A stretch of DNA of 64,000 nt from Margaritifera margaritifera (taxonomy: Eukaryota; Mollusca; Bivalvia; Unionida; Margaritiferidae), in the NCBI GenBank assembly GCA_029931535.1, contig JAQPZY010001670.1:7564501-7628500 (forward strand). Reading direction: 5' to 3'. The notes under the pieces were generated by a model. The model worked only from the letters and a program-made list of their open reading frames with translations, was not told where the DNA came from and did not search any database. Position 1 is the stretch's first letter; each line of letters starts with the position of its first letter. This document shows positions 13,508-23,470 of this stretch, piece by piece. The position numbers and the translations under genes are program-made.

Positions 13508-13640
13508 AGGAATTGCGGTAGCTCAGCGGTTGTGGTTGGCGTGCCTGACTCGCGTCCGAAAGGGTTCGGGTTCGAATCCTAGGTACTTTACTCCCGTGGT
13601 GTCCTCGGCATAAAAAATAAGCAATGCGCTGCAGGACTTA
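13508..13640 (+). mobile_element. tRNA-derived SINE or tRNA pseudogene
   Basis: An RNA polymerase III internal promoter is visible: box A TAGCTCAGCGGT (about 13519-13530) and box B GGTTCGAATCC (about 13569-13579), about 50 bp apart. The region between does not fold convincingly as an anticodon arm, and a non-tRNA tail follows (to about 13640). That fits a SINE better than a working tRNA gene. It starts immediately after a microsatellite. Confidence 0.6.
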
Positions 13641-14414
13641 ACTGGATTCAAGTACAGGGTAAGTTTTAAGACTGTACGCTTTATCAACAACTATAACGCC
13701 GGAGTAATAGCACAAACTCTCTGCATTTCCACAGCATGCTAGCTTGAAAAATGTAATGATTATTTTGACTGCATCGTGTATTAGATAAGTTGATGATAAA
13801 AATAATCATGTAATTATTTTAAGGAGAAATATACAAAGAAAGGAAGTACGTTAAGGATGGTACATACATAGTAGGATTATATAGACTGCTGATAACTTTC
13901 GGTATTTGGTAGCACTTCTATAGTCTTCGTATGACAAAGAAGATTCAACAATAGCACCGGAGCACCATATGAAATGTTCGGAGCAAGGTGATTATTGTTG
14001 ATACGTAACCTCCTTGATGCTGAGAGCTCGGACTTCACACTGCTATTGGCATAACGCAACCACTAGGTTTACAAATAGGCGAAACACTGTTTATCTTCCA
14101 GTCCTTCTAATGATTCTTCTTGGAGGAAACGGGTAAATTATCTCCAGTCCCACGTCATCGATTTGCGACTGATTGTAACATGAAAAAGAACAAGCACACC
14201 AAACACACCATAATTAAATTCAAACAATAATAAAAATATATGTGTCTATATGTGTGTATATATTCCAAGTTATAATATTACTTCAATGTCAGAAGTAACA
14301 TCTGTATGGTAATAGTTTCTTAGCTTAGTTTTACAAAAAAAAAACACCAAAAAAAACCCACACACAATTTAAAGTATTTCATTGAAAAACAAAGGCACAT
14401 TCTTCCAAGAAAGA
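13641..14414. other. No gene recognised; possible 3' flank of the 256-codon ORF
   Basis: Non-coding. If the minus-strand open frame at 14415-15185 is a terminal exon, this would be its 3' UTR. I see no clear AATAAA signal on the minus strand near the stop codon. Confidence 0.35.
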
Positions 14415-15185
14415 TCACTCAGAACTTTCTACTTTCGCTGTAGTGTAAAATGCTTTTGGTATAACTGGCTCTTCCGCCGTCAAGAGTTCATGCATTTTGT
14501 CCAGAGTCATGATATTGCCAAGTTTCCGCCCACGCATTCCGTTCCGAGGAATGTATCCCGGTATGCTCCACACAGAATGTACCTCAGACTTTGTCCCGAC
14601 AAATGGAACGCTAGTTGTCTCAAAGAATGGGACGCTGTGTGCTTTAGCCATGTTTGGATGCCAAACGTCGTTTCTGAATCCGCCCTTTTTCTTCTCACGT
14701 GGACTAACACTGCTTTGCAGAATTGGCGGTAAAGAGTTTAGTACAATGTCACTTACACCCATCTTGCCTTGGTTTCCAGAACGGTGTCTATTTAATGAAT
14801 AAATATTGTCCAGTTTAATTCCTTTTAATCGGAAGTATGCTTTGTGTTTGGTAACATAAGCACAAGAATTTTGCTTCTTTAAAGCAGGTCTATTGTTTTG
14901 TTGTATCAGGAATGGAAATTCATCGAGATTTGTCTCCTCGGTAACCTCCACTTTACGTCTGCCTCGACCAATCAGAAATCGCTTCGGCAGTGATCTCCCC
15001 GGTGTCTCTGATTTTACTGAACGAATGTGTTCGAATGGCAATTTCTCCTGGTAGGATGGGGTTTTGTCTGCCTTTCTCTCTGTGGGGACACCTACAAATG
15101 TCTCGTATTTCAGCATAACTTTTTGCAATTCCAGCGATACAGTTGTATAATAGCATGCACACAATATTCGGACAAAATGTCCCAA
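14415..15185 (-). CDS. Uninterrupted 256-codon ORF, candidate host exon or protein, unknown function
   Basis: This is the longest clean open frame in the window, and unlike its neighbours it is not made of simple repeats. The product is basic and mostly hydrophilic. Its first about 20 residues are hydrophobic and Cys-rich (RILCACYYTTVSL) and may be non-coding read-through, with the true start or a splice acceptor nearer the internal Met at about 15116. Blocks with protein-like composition include YFRLKGIKLDNIYSLNRH, VSDIVLNSLPPIL and VWSIPGYIPRNGMRGRK, and it ends in VESSE. I recognise no domain, membrane segment or transposon signature. It is most likely the last exon or only exon of a host gene with unknown role. 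The long frame could still be chance, but the amino-acid make-up argues against that. Confidence 0.5.
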   Translation of the reverse strand: MGHFVRILCACYYTTVSLELQKVMLKYETFVGVPTERKADKTPSYQEKLPFEHIRSVKSETPGRSLPKRFLIGRGRRKVEVTEETNLDEFPFLIQQNNRPALKKQNSCAYVTKHKAYFRLKGIKLDNIYSLNRHRSGNQGKMGVSDIVLNSLPPILQSSVSPREKKKGGFRNDVWHPNMAKAHSVPFFETTSVPFVGTKSEVHSVWSIPGYIPRNGMRGRKLGNIMTLDKMHELLTAEEPVIPKAFYTTAKVESSE

Positions 15186-18100
15186 GTGATAAAGAGTAGT
15201 TAAGACGCAATATGATCAAAAAGTATCATTATTTTTCTTTCAGAAGAAGATCACGAGCATTGCATGAATCTGGAGAATATGAAGGTCTTATTTCAAAATA
15301 TCCAGTTGTCAGAAATTCTCAAGAATATATAAGAATGTCCTTATAAAAGTGTTCCGTATTGTCATGTTTGTAGAATCCACAGGCTGTGATGCATTGTAAG
15401 GATCTGCGGTCTGCTAGGAACCTCACAATTTAACTGCCAAGAATATGGTGTGACAGTCTCGGCACTGACCCTCGCTGTTCAACTTCAGCCTGGAAAGGAG
15501 GGTATAATTGTTCGTCGAAGCAAGACTATCCTTTGAACACACGAGAAATCTGTTCTATTTGTGACAAGGAGTATAACCTGAAGTCTTAAGAAGAGTGTCA
15601 TGCACCTTTATGTGTAGATATTCATCATCAATAATACCCGTAAACAAATAATATTATCTGTTTACCTACCTTCACCTAGGTACAATAAATCTATTGCGCT
15701 GAGTGGGACTGGCAAAGAATAGATCTCAAAGGGGCACCTTTATGCCAGAGCCTCAAATCAATGACATACGAGTCACACTTTCGCCTGATTTATTTCACTA
15801 ACACTTCAGAATTTCTAAGTCAATGAAGGGCATTAGGTTTAATAGTTCCTTATCACCGGCGAACAGACTTTGGTTTATGGTTAGAAATGTTAGTTTTTAT
15901 TCATCTAAGGCTTTAGAATGGGAAATTGATCCCAGCATATCCGCTAATGTAATATGAATCCATGTTCGCCGGGCTGTATGTCGATATATCCACTTTGTAC
16001 TGAAACAATTTATCTCCCAGGAGTTTCAATCCAGAAGCTCTGTATAACATCCGTCATGTTCACAGTCAACAAACATTTCAGCTTCAGACAAGAGGAGGAG
16101 ATGCTACGTGTAAACAAAATTGTCTGTATAAGTATGCGACTCAAGACAAGAATGGTATTTCAAGATTCATATACTGTATGATGTGCTTGGGTCTATGAAT
16201 GTCAAATTAAACTCCATTCTTCCCTCCTTTTTTGTAGAAATATTCAAAAGGTAAAACACGTCTCAGAATCTAATTGAGATAACATTTTCCATAAATAGAA
16301 CTCTTGAGAAGATAGTGGTGGGAAATACTGTACGCATCAGCACGTAATTTTCTGGTTCTACAGGGCCTTGTGAATTGCTTTATACACAACAGTTGCTTCT
16401 GTCAGTGTGCATATACTTCCGCTTACAAATTGCATTGCAGCCGAATTTTATCTCACAATTCTGTCCGAGTTTAAAAAAAGAAAAAAGAATAATCTGATTG
16501 TTTTTGTGGCACAGCATAAATTGAAAAACTTGGTTCAGTCAATCACACACATTATATTAACTTAATACCATGTAAACTACAGAGTTAACGGGAACCCATA
16601 TTTCACGAATACACATTGTCTAATGAGCAATTAGCACCTTGCTTTAATCTGATCAAGGTCGACAATAGAGTCATTTGCTTCGCACCTCGTCACCTAAAAA
16701 TACAATTTTATCAGATTTTAAGAACAACAGACTGTTTTGCAAATGGTGCGCATAAATACTCAACTGCTGTTGACATTACCTTACAGTACTATAACAAATA
16801 ACGTACGGTGTCTTGTGTATAATCCTTTTGATCAAGATTCAAAGTCCCACGATTTTGTCACTATATTTAAAAAGCAGCTATCTATCTGTAAACATGTAAA
16901 GTGATACGTGATAAGTTCATGGCGTATTCTCATCACATGTAAAGTTCTCCATTGACGAAATGTTATTAAATTACAGTATATAACTGTCTTGCGCATTGAA
17001 TGTTCTGTTGAAACATGAGGAAATGAATGAGTGCAAAGGAGAATTTCGCATATGAGGTTATTCTAAAGATATAGGTACATACACTTACAACAGCATGACG
17101 AAATGCAGAATCTAAAAGCAAATATCTACGGGGCCTGAAAATTAGAAGGAAGTAAGACACTGTCTTGCCTGCGTTGGAAATGTACTTAATGCCGAAAGAA
17201 ACGTTTACCTCAGTGTACGTGTCTGTCTGTCCACACCTTAGATTAAATTCAGTATTATTGTTTATTAGATCAAGCTCAATCTTCATTTCTTTTTAACTTT
17301 CTTGCTCAATAAAAGGCAGACTCGAGAAAAAGGTGGTCTCTTGTTAAAATAGACTTGACAACCCAGACTAATATGTGCTTTTTTCATAATTCCGTAGTGT
17401 TCTGACTGTTTAGTCCACCTCACCCCAACCCCCACCTCCCACACAGCCACTAGCAGTTTACAAGAGGATAAGAAATGGATTAGAAGCTTGAAAATGTTAG
17501 AGTCTAAGAGTGAGGATTAATTTTAAATTATATGGGGTACATTGGCTACATTGATATCTCAAATCCATAAAAAAAGACATTTTACGATACTGGATAATGC
17601 AGTTTCAGTGAACTGTGATTACTATCTACATTTGTTTAAATGGAGGAAGAGGCTTGGATCACCCACCCCCTCCAATTTTTATGTTAACTTATCATATTAT
17701 TCATCTTTTTAGGATATGATATGCATGTAAATGAACAAAACAGTATTTCGAAATGCAGGATCCAGTGTGCATATTCTAAATTTTCCGTGAAAAAATAAAA
17801 TAATTGTTAATGGGTTTTTTCTTGTTCATTGTTTCCCCTAAAAAGGGCTTATATTCGATGGATTATAAAGCCAGTCTTTTACGGAATGGTCCCTCCATTC
17901 CTGAAGACTAGATCAATCGTTGCTGAAATTTAAGATACAGTCCTTGTAAAAGTTTGCTGAGATTATGTATAGCAGTTTCTGGTCCCATTTAAAACGCAGC
18001 AAAACTTCGCTTACTCAAACATCACTTGAGAATCCGCCATTATTTGAATGACTCGCTCGGTCCTAGTCTTAAGCACTCTCTTGACTGCGACCTTGCAAAA

Positions 18101-18187
18101 CTGGAAACTACCGAAAACTCGAACAAAACATTTGGTCCCAGGGCACTTTGAGTTTTCACAGTTTTTCTGTATATAATTTGGCAATAC
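15186..18187. other. No gene recognised
   Basis: About 3 kb of non-coding sequence. If the 14.4-15.2 kb frame is a 3' exon, this would be its intron and could hide small upstream exons. I could not identify any. Short open frames (15954-16181, 16966-17286) have no domain features. Confidence 0.35.
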
Positions 18188-18366
18188 TTTATAAACAAAG
18201 CCGGATTAAAGGCGGAGCAAATGGAGCGGTTGCTCCAGGGACCCCGTCCGGCGGGAGGGATGGGGTCGGGCTGAGGGCCGCAACGCAGTGAAATGGTATG
18301 GGGGGAGGGCGCATTTTTAAATTGCTCAGAGGCTTTCTGCCACCTTAATCCGGCCTTGTTTATAAA
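18188..18366. mobile_element. hAT-type MITE (163 bp) with 8-bp target site duplications
   Basis: The element at 18196-18358 begins CAAAGCCGGATTAAAGG and ends CCTTAATCCGGCCTTG. These are near-perfect terminal inverted repeats of the hAT pattern CAAGGCCGGATTAA. It is flanked on both sides by the same 8 bp, TTTATAAA (18188-18195 and 18359-18366), the target-duplication length of hAT transposons. The interior is GC-rich, unlike its AT-rich surroundings, and includes TGCTCCAGGGACCCC. No transposase is encoded, so it is a non-autonomous copy. The intact ends and duplication suggest a fairly recent insertion. Confidence 0.88.
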
Positions 18367-19609
18367 CGTAAACGACTGAGTTTTCAAATATGTCGGTCAA
18401 TTCAGAGAATCAAAGTCACCATATTTCTGATTGCAGGCATTTAAAATTGGAGCTATACGAAAGTTATTGATGGATGTGTACATCATAAAACAGTTGCTGA
18501 TACCTAAGCCGAGTACTTACACTGGCGCAAGCGCAAAAATTCCACTGCTTCTCCTCCTTGAAAAATGACACGATAGCGAGTATAAAAGGGAAAGTATGTA
18601 TACGAGTCAATGACACATATTCTCATTATTCGTCAAAGAACTTATGGAATTTTAGTTTTGTGTAACATGAATATTTTTGAAGTTGACAAAGTTGACACCC
18701 CATACACGGACGCGTGATGAAAGAGAAAACCACATTGAAAACAAAGCGAACTTAAAATTACTTATTATCTAGCACAGATGCACTTTGCCTGGCTGCATGT
18801 ATAAGAAAATGTGAAAGGCTGATTTCTTTAGGCAAGTTAAACATTTGCCTTGAAGACAACTTCCCATTGTTGATATAAAACGAAGGATAACATTCAGTCT
18901 TAAACGTGATAAGACACATAAGTAGAAACTGTAAGGGGCCATCGCTAGAACAAACTTAATTTTGAGCAATATTCACACAAACTTAAAATAGTCTGTGCTT
19001 TGGTAACCTGAGATGTTAGTCTTATTCCAAACAATCTCCTTATCCAATTCATCCTACCTGTTTTCGTGATTATACATATTATTATATAAAGTGTTTATAT
19101 AGAATAGTGAGTATACATTTACTTAGTAGTAATTACATACTGTTCAGTACATGGCAATGTCATTTCTACTAAAGACTTCCCCTCCCCATTTTTCACAATA
19201 CACACTTTCATTTGTACAAGATAAGTCCCCCTGGTACCTATCAAATCTTTGTCAACATAAATATCCTAGTGAAAAGAAATGCCGCAACTCAGTTAAAAGT
19301 CTTTTCCAGGTCTATAATTATTCTGACACGAGTAAAAGGCAGGACTATTGATTTAATTTACACCTCTTGACTAGTGGAAAGTTTGCATTATGGCACTTTT
19401 GAATTTGAATTCGTTTGTGTAAACTTTGATATTCTTAAGGTCCCATGACAAGAGGTGTATACTATGAAGGAATTTAGCCTTTCAGATTTATTGTTAAATG
19501 CAAAATTACCACTGGGGTAGATCTCGCCATCTCTTCTTGCTTGTGTCACGGAGGTATTACACATTTACACATGAGTAGACCATCAGTAGTTATATGAGGA
19601 AACTGGGCC
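18367..19609. other. No gene recognised
   Basis: AT-rich non-coding sequence; short open frames only. Confidence 0.4.
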
Positions 19610-19745
19610 TCAAACGAGGCACTAAGGCCTCAAAAGTGTTTATAGCCTCAAAAAGGATTTATAGCCTCAAAAAGGGTTTATAGCCTCAAAAGGGGTTATA
19701 GCCTCAAAAGGATTTATAGGGTCAAATGGGTTTATAGGGACAAAC
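19610..19745. repeat. Tandem repeat, about 20-bp unit (TTTATAGCCTCAAAA-AGG)
   Basis: Six to eight degenerate copies of a phrase around TATAGCCTCAAAA (later units TATAGGGTCAAA). On the minus strand it translates as a Pro-Phe-rich repeat, which is probably meaningless. Confidence 0.85.
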
Positions 19746-19755
19746 GGGAATGTAG

Positions 19756-19756
<1 letters not shown>

Positions 19757-19786
<30 letters not shown>

Positions 19787-19823
19787 TGTATGTATGTATG
19801 TATGTATGTATGTATGTATGTAT
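19757..19823. repeat. (TATG)n microsatellite
   Basis: About 16 copies of a tetranucleotide, directly after the 20-bp tandem repeat. Confidence 0.96.
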
Positions 19824-19894
19824 ACACATACACATAGATAAACAAAGACATACACAAACAAACACCAAACATACAAACATATGGCAAATGGTGA

Positions 19895-19933
19895 TTTCTT
19901 TTCTAAGAGAGGTGGGTGACCCGAAAAGGAGAG
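19895..19933 (-). terminator. Histone-mRNA-like 3' end motif, left copy
   Basis: The minus strand reads CTCTCCTTTTCGGGTCACCC followed by CTCTCTTAGAAAAGA. This resembles the histone 3' processing signal: a short stem with a TTTC loop, an ACCCA-like flank, then a purine-rich downstream element. It lies just past the last minus-strand ORF of the Polinton. A closely similar sequence in the same orientation lies at 32747-32786. Pairing in the stem is imperfect here, so function is uncertain. Confidence 0.35.
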
Positions 19934-20019
19934 TATGTTTTCTTCTTTTACTTCTTTCTCCATGACCACCATTTTTTCAGGGAGACAATGAGGTTGACCT
20001 TTTTAGGTGGATCAGGGAT

Positions 20020-20430
20020 TCAATCTGGATGACCTAATTTCCTGAACTTGTCCTGGATCTTCATCCAGTTCTCGTTCAGGCACTGTAAGTCCCTTTCTCT
20101 CTCCTCCTGTTCCTTCACCATTCTCTCCTCGGCCCAATCATTCTTGATCTTGACCACTTCTTCTTCCATCACTTTTCTCACAAGTCCCTTAGATGTGTTC
20201 AGGGCAATAGCTTCCGTTCTCACACTACTTAAGGGTGGGTATAACGAAAAGTCTTCCTGTACCTTTTCTATAAAGTACTCCACCTCTTCCATCAAATCAA
20301 AGGTTTCCTTTAATGTTCCCAATCGACAGGGTGGAACTATACAGGTTGTCTTCAATGTCATGGCTTCCTCCTCCATGACTTCTTTGACAAGATCTTTGGC
20401 TGTTTTCAGGGCTTCCACTTCCCTGCTCAC
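20020..20430 (-). CDS. Charged, coiled-coil-like protein with an internal duplication, unknown function
   Basis: A 136-codon open frame with no stops, rich in Glu, Lys and Arg. Two related segments are visible: LKTAKDLVKEVMEEEAMTLK near the start (residues about 8-27) and LNTSKGLVRKVMEEEVVKIK in the middle (residues about 76-95). This indicates an internal repeat. The C-terminal part (EERMVKEQEERERDLQ) looks helical. It lies just downstream of the truncated major capsid gene, where complete Polintons have capsid coding sequence. It may be a true small gene or an expanded segment. I know no family for it. Confidence 0.5.
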   Translation of the reverse strand: MSREVEALKTAKDLVKEVMEEEAMTLKTTCIVPPCRLGTLKETFDLMEEVEYFIEKVQEDFSLYPPLSSVRTEAIALNTSKGLVRKVMEEEVVKIKNDWAEERMVKEQEERERDLQCLNENWMKIQDKFRKLGHPD

Positions 20431-20439
20431 ACGGAACGA

Positions 20440-20700
20440 TTTTGATTGATGGCTTATTTGAGGGCTGCATTACTGACGATGCCAGTGAGCAAACGTTTGG
20501 GAGCTGTCCTTGGAAAACATGATCTTCGATCTTGGATAGGAGTCCAGAGGCAATGGTAAAGGTTTTCACTTCCACTCGTCGAACAGGATACTTGGCTGTC
20601 GTTCTGCTCATTCGGATTCTTGCATCGTCATCATGGTGAGTCACGTGGCAAACAGATTGAGTTCTGACTTGGAACATTCGCAAGAATCTCGGTGCATCAT
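20440..20700 (-). pseudogene. MCP: Polinton major capsid protein, internally deleted
   Basis: The start is recognisable (20641-20700): MMHRDSCECSKSELNLF matches from memory the N-terminus of the double jelly-roll major capsid protein of invertebrate Polintons, annotated in many genomes as 'F54H12.2-like'. A stop follows. Then, only a few codons on and in another frame, comes a piece from much deeper in that protein, around TAKYPVRRVEVKTFTI and VFQGQLP (about 20495-20610). Hundreds of residues between and after are missing. The gene cannot make a capsid. Loss of the interior, with both flanking pieces preserved, points to an internal deletion rather than slow decay. Confidence 0.7.
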
Positions 20701-20740
20701 TTTCTCAGTTAGTAATCAAACACGTCTAATTCTCTGGCAG

Positions 20741-21113
20741 TTATTCTTTTCTTATTATTTTTCTGAACAACGTGTGTATGTGATCTGAAGGATTTTCGAC
20801 GTTTCTTTCTGCCTTGTCCTTGCTGTGACGTTGAGAAAGAAGTAATGCTAGGTCCAGAAGTGTGAAGCGACCAAAAAGATATTTTCCAGTTTGCAGCAAC
20901 ACATATTTTCCCGCCATCATAAAGGCTTCTTCAGCATTTTTTGTCGATAAGGACGTTTTGAAGAAATTGTTTTCCTTGCCACAAATCGGCATCTTTTAAG
21001 GCATGAAATCCTCGAGTCACCATCGGTTTCAAGATAGGTGATACCGTTCGAAACGCGGATTTTAACATACCTCCTAAACCATGTCCTCGTTGTCGAGCGA
21101 CTCCTTGGTACAT
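20741..21113 (-). pseudogene. Small basic Gly-rich protein, adenovirus core-like (Polinton conserved)
   Basis: The product begins MYQGVARQRGHGLGGML and continues with a Phe-Arg-Pro-Lys-containing helix (AFRTVSPILKPMVTRG). This is a pattern I recall from a small protein encoded beside the capsid genes in Polintons, often compared with adenovirus core or membrane-lytic peptides. A frameshift near 20935-20990 moves the rest (KNAEEAFMMAGKY) into another frame. A TATA-like GATATATC lies directly before the start. Its likely role, DNA condensation or virion assembly, is inferred from the family only. Confidence 0.5.
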
Positions 21114-21128
21114 ATGATATATCTTGTG

Positions 21129-22031
21129 TTACAAATCACTGGAGAATCGTTTTCGAAAATGTAGTTTCACCGTGACTTTTCCTTTGGAGAATAGAATATT
21201 TTGTCCCATATCTCCTTTTATACTAATGTTGACACCGTCAAAATACGATTTACTCACAGGAAGATAATGACGATGTACAAATTCACTGTGAACGTGATAC
21301 CTGTTTCCATCTTCCTCGTAAGCAGTGACGGCAGAATCCGCTTTGAAAGGAATGACTCTCAGTAACGGAACGGCTGTTTCCCACCACGTTGTACTCGACC
21401 ACATCGGAGTACACACACAATAAATTGAGTCCTTCGCTCAATTCGACCGGGTAGCGGAAATATTTGTAAAATCGATCGTTGTTGTAAACGTATTTCATAG
21501 GGTCTATTTTTGCTTATCCCGCCAAAATACCAAACAAACCAGGACAAAAAGTAATGGCCAATATTTTACCGTCCGAAAAATGCATTTTAAGACGATGAGC
21601 AATTTTATGGTTACACTTTTGCGAGCTTTCGCCAAGGCTTTGCCAAACTGGTCATTGAAAATAGGCGCAATTGTTTCCGCCAGATGTTGAGCATTAAAAT
21701 AATACCCCACAGGAGTTCTCGTATTATAGCTAGTCAATGAAGAAGAATTGGTGTGTAATGATTTTTTGGATTTGTAAAAGCCAGGATAATTTTTGTCAAA
21801 GTGTTCTTGAACTTCTTTGCTCAGGATATCTACGATCAAAGTGTTTTTACCTTCGTTGATATTGAGGGCTTGCGTAGGATGAATGATTTCTACCAAAGCC
21901 ACTTCCCAATGAGCTTCGTGATCTAATTGTATGGCTTGAGGTAATTTGGCTGTGAAACAACATAAGGTATTGTAGGGAAACACATCCACAGAACTGTCAC
22001 TCGGTAAGGTTAAAAAAAATAGGTTATTCAT
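21129..22031 (-). pseudogene. Probable minor capsid (penton-like) protein of Polinton
   Basis: The intact N-terminal half (22031-21504) starts MNNLFFLTLPSDSSVDVFPY, with FTAKLPQAIQLD and WEVALVEI following. This is the signature start of a roughly 300-residue protein found next to the major capsid gene in many Polintons. It then shifts frame, and the C-terminal half is readable at 21498-21283 (LSEGLNLLCVYSDVVEYNVVG) and 21416-21129, ending GKVTVKLHFRKR, again the family's usual end. At least two frameshifts break it. Assignment to the minor capsid/penton role is moderately supported from memory; 'Polinton conserved structural protein' is the safer name. Confidence 0.65.
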
Positions 22032-22447
22032 AGTTCGATGGTTCTGGTATACGAGGAGTCACTCGAGGTCAAAGGAGAATGATTTTCTAAATGTTCCAAA
22101 AGAGAGCTGCTGTTGTTGTGACTGGAAGAATCATGACTGGCGTTGGCAGCAAGACTACCGCTGTTATTGTTGTTGTTACTGTCCGTCATATATTTCAAGG
22201 AAGGACTAGGTAGAAGATAACTAACACAACTGCTGAGTAAATTGGTCCACAATTGTTTGTCTCCTTGTTGCAAATTCAAATTGGTAATCGCTGTTCCGAG
22301 GACACAATACATCACAAAAATTTGGCAGAAAAAGACGATTTGAGTTTTAGGCACACGTTCTCCACACCACACCCACAAAGATTGTTTTTGTAATTCTTGA
22401 AGAGAGGAACTCTGAGAAGGAGAGGTAGTTGATGTGTTTAACGGCAT
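22028..22447 (-). CDS. Small Polinton membrane protein
   Basis: A 139-codon open frame, uninterrupted. Residues about 25-90 contain LWVWCGERVPKTQIVFFCQ, then two hydrophobic stretches (IFVMYCVLGTAI and LLSSCVSYLLP) separated by a short polar turn. I recall this arrangement from small membrane proteins of invertebrate Polintons. The C-terminal part is low-complexity Asn/Ser. The start is supported by a TATA box (minus-strand TATAAAAAG at 22467-22459) 11 bp upstream of the ATG. It overlaps the start of the capsid-type gene by 4 bp. Function is unknown; a virion membrane or assembly role is possible. Confidence 0.6.
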   Translation of the reverse strand: MPLNTSTTSPSQSSSLQELQKQSLWVWCGERVPKTQIVFFCQIFVMYCVLGTAITNLNLQQGDKQLWTNLLSSCVSYLLPSPSLKYMTDSNNNNNSGSLAANASHDSSSHNNSSSLLEHLENHSPLTSSDSSYTRTIEL

Positions 22448-22458
22448 GATGTTTACTT

Positions 22459-22467
22459 CTTTTTATA
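22459..22467 (-). promoter_or_regulatory. TATA box upstream of membrane protein gene
   Basis: Minus strand GACTATAAAAAGAAGT lies directly before the ATG at 22447. It shares its core and the following GAAGT with the TATA box at 24595-24586. Confidence 0.55.
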
Positions 22468-22469
22468 GT

Positions 22470-23470
22470 CGATGACTTGGGAAGTGTAATCCAAGGATCA
22501 AAACTAGGTGGATATCCTTTCCAACGCACTTTCACTTCTTCCAGTCGACGTTTGCCCACTTTACGTGTTCGCCGATTTATAGACAGGAGGATCACGTCCA
22601 CGGACTTGTCCAGTGACACGAAACAATTCGATGGTCCATTTAGATAAATAACCTTTGTCAAAAGTGCGTTTGGTTTTTCCAATGCAAACCCAATCTCCAG
22701 TCTTTAACACCACTTCTTTCTTTTTTTTCCAATCTTGGGCGTTCCTAACAATCGATCAAACATCATCACTCAATGCTATGGTGGTACCATTGATTGTAAG
22801 GTTTGACCAGACGTGGTAACACGTCGATCTACTTGAGAGTGTGTTGATGTGTAAAATATTTCCACATACGTTCTTTCAAAATTCTTTGATAACGTTCCAC
22901 GACACTGGCTTTGGTTTCAGGATTTTCAGTGGTAAAAAATGAATGTGCCTTTGTTTCAATTCTTTTTGAAAAGATTGGTTAAGAAAATCGGTGCCTTTTT
23001 CTGTTTGCCATCGCAAAGGGGGCCGACCACTTTGTTTCAAAACCAGTTTTGAAGAGCGTACTAACTCAGAACTGGTTTTAGAAGTCAAAGGAACGACCCA
23101 AGCGGATTTTTAAAACACGTCAGTGACACAGAACAAATATTTGTAACCACGATTGTACGCTGCCAAATGAGAGATATCGGCTAAATCTGCTTGACATTGA
23201 TAATCTATGCCAGCCGCTTTGGATTGACTTCTGGAAAAGTTTTGTCGAATGGGTTTGTGTAACGTGTACGTCGATTGTTCTTGTAACCATTGTCGTATTT
23301 CTGGCAAAAGTACACTTTTCAGTTTGGTTTTAGCAGTCCGATACAATTTTTGAACTCCTACGTAACCAGAAGCATGTGCAGAATTGTAGCAAATGCTAGC
23401 CAAAAGTGTCTCGATGATGATGGGGTTGACATTGTCGCTCCTGTATAAGTCAAACGAAGTACCAATGTTC
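22470..23470 (-). pseudogene. INT: Retroviral-type (DDE) integrase with chromodomain, Polinton
   Basis: The enzyme would join element ends to host DNA. Readable parts in order: an N-terminal zinc-binding-like region (SAHASGYVGVQKLY, about 23345-23390); YTLHKPIRQNFSR (about 23225-23270); the first catalytic Asp in QADLAD (about 23180-23200); the second motif as QTEKGTDFLN (about 22975-23010), where family members usually have TDKGTEF, so the catalytic Asp appears as Glu; and the third catalytic Glu in SVVER, present only in another frame (about 22895-22915). A chromodomain-like C-terminus reads VRWKGYPPSFDPWI (about 22490-22535). A stop near 23111 and at least one frameshift near 22920 break it. 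Family identity is strong; activity is excluded. Confidence 0.8.

Noticed and set aside
13337..13582. Open frame with Ser-Leu, Tyr-Ile and Tyr-Ile-His-Thr runs
   Set aside because: Compound microsatellite running into a SINE promoter.
14382..14802. Plus-strand frames of 101-116 codons
   Set aside because: Antisense shadows of the longer minus-strand 256-codon frame.
19667..19972. Open frame with Tyr-Ile-His-Thr and Pro-Phe-Glu-Ala repeats
   Set aside because: Product of a tetranucleotide repeat plus a 20-bp tandem repeat; no protein signature.
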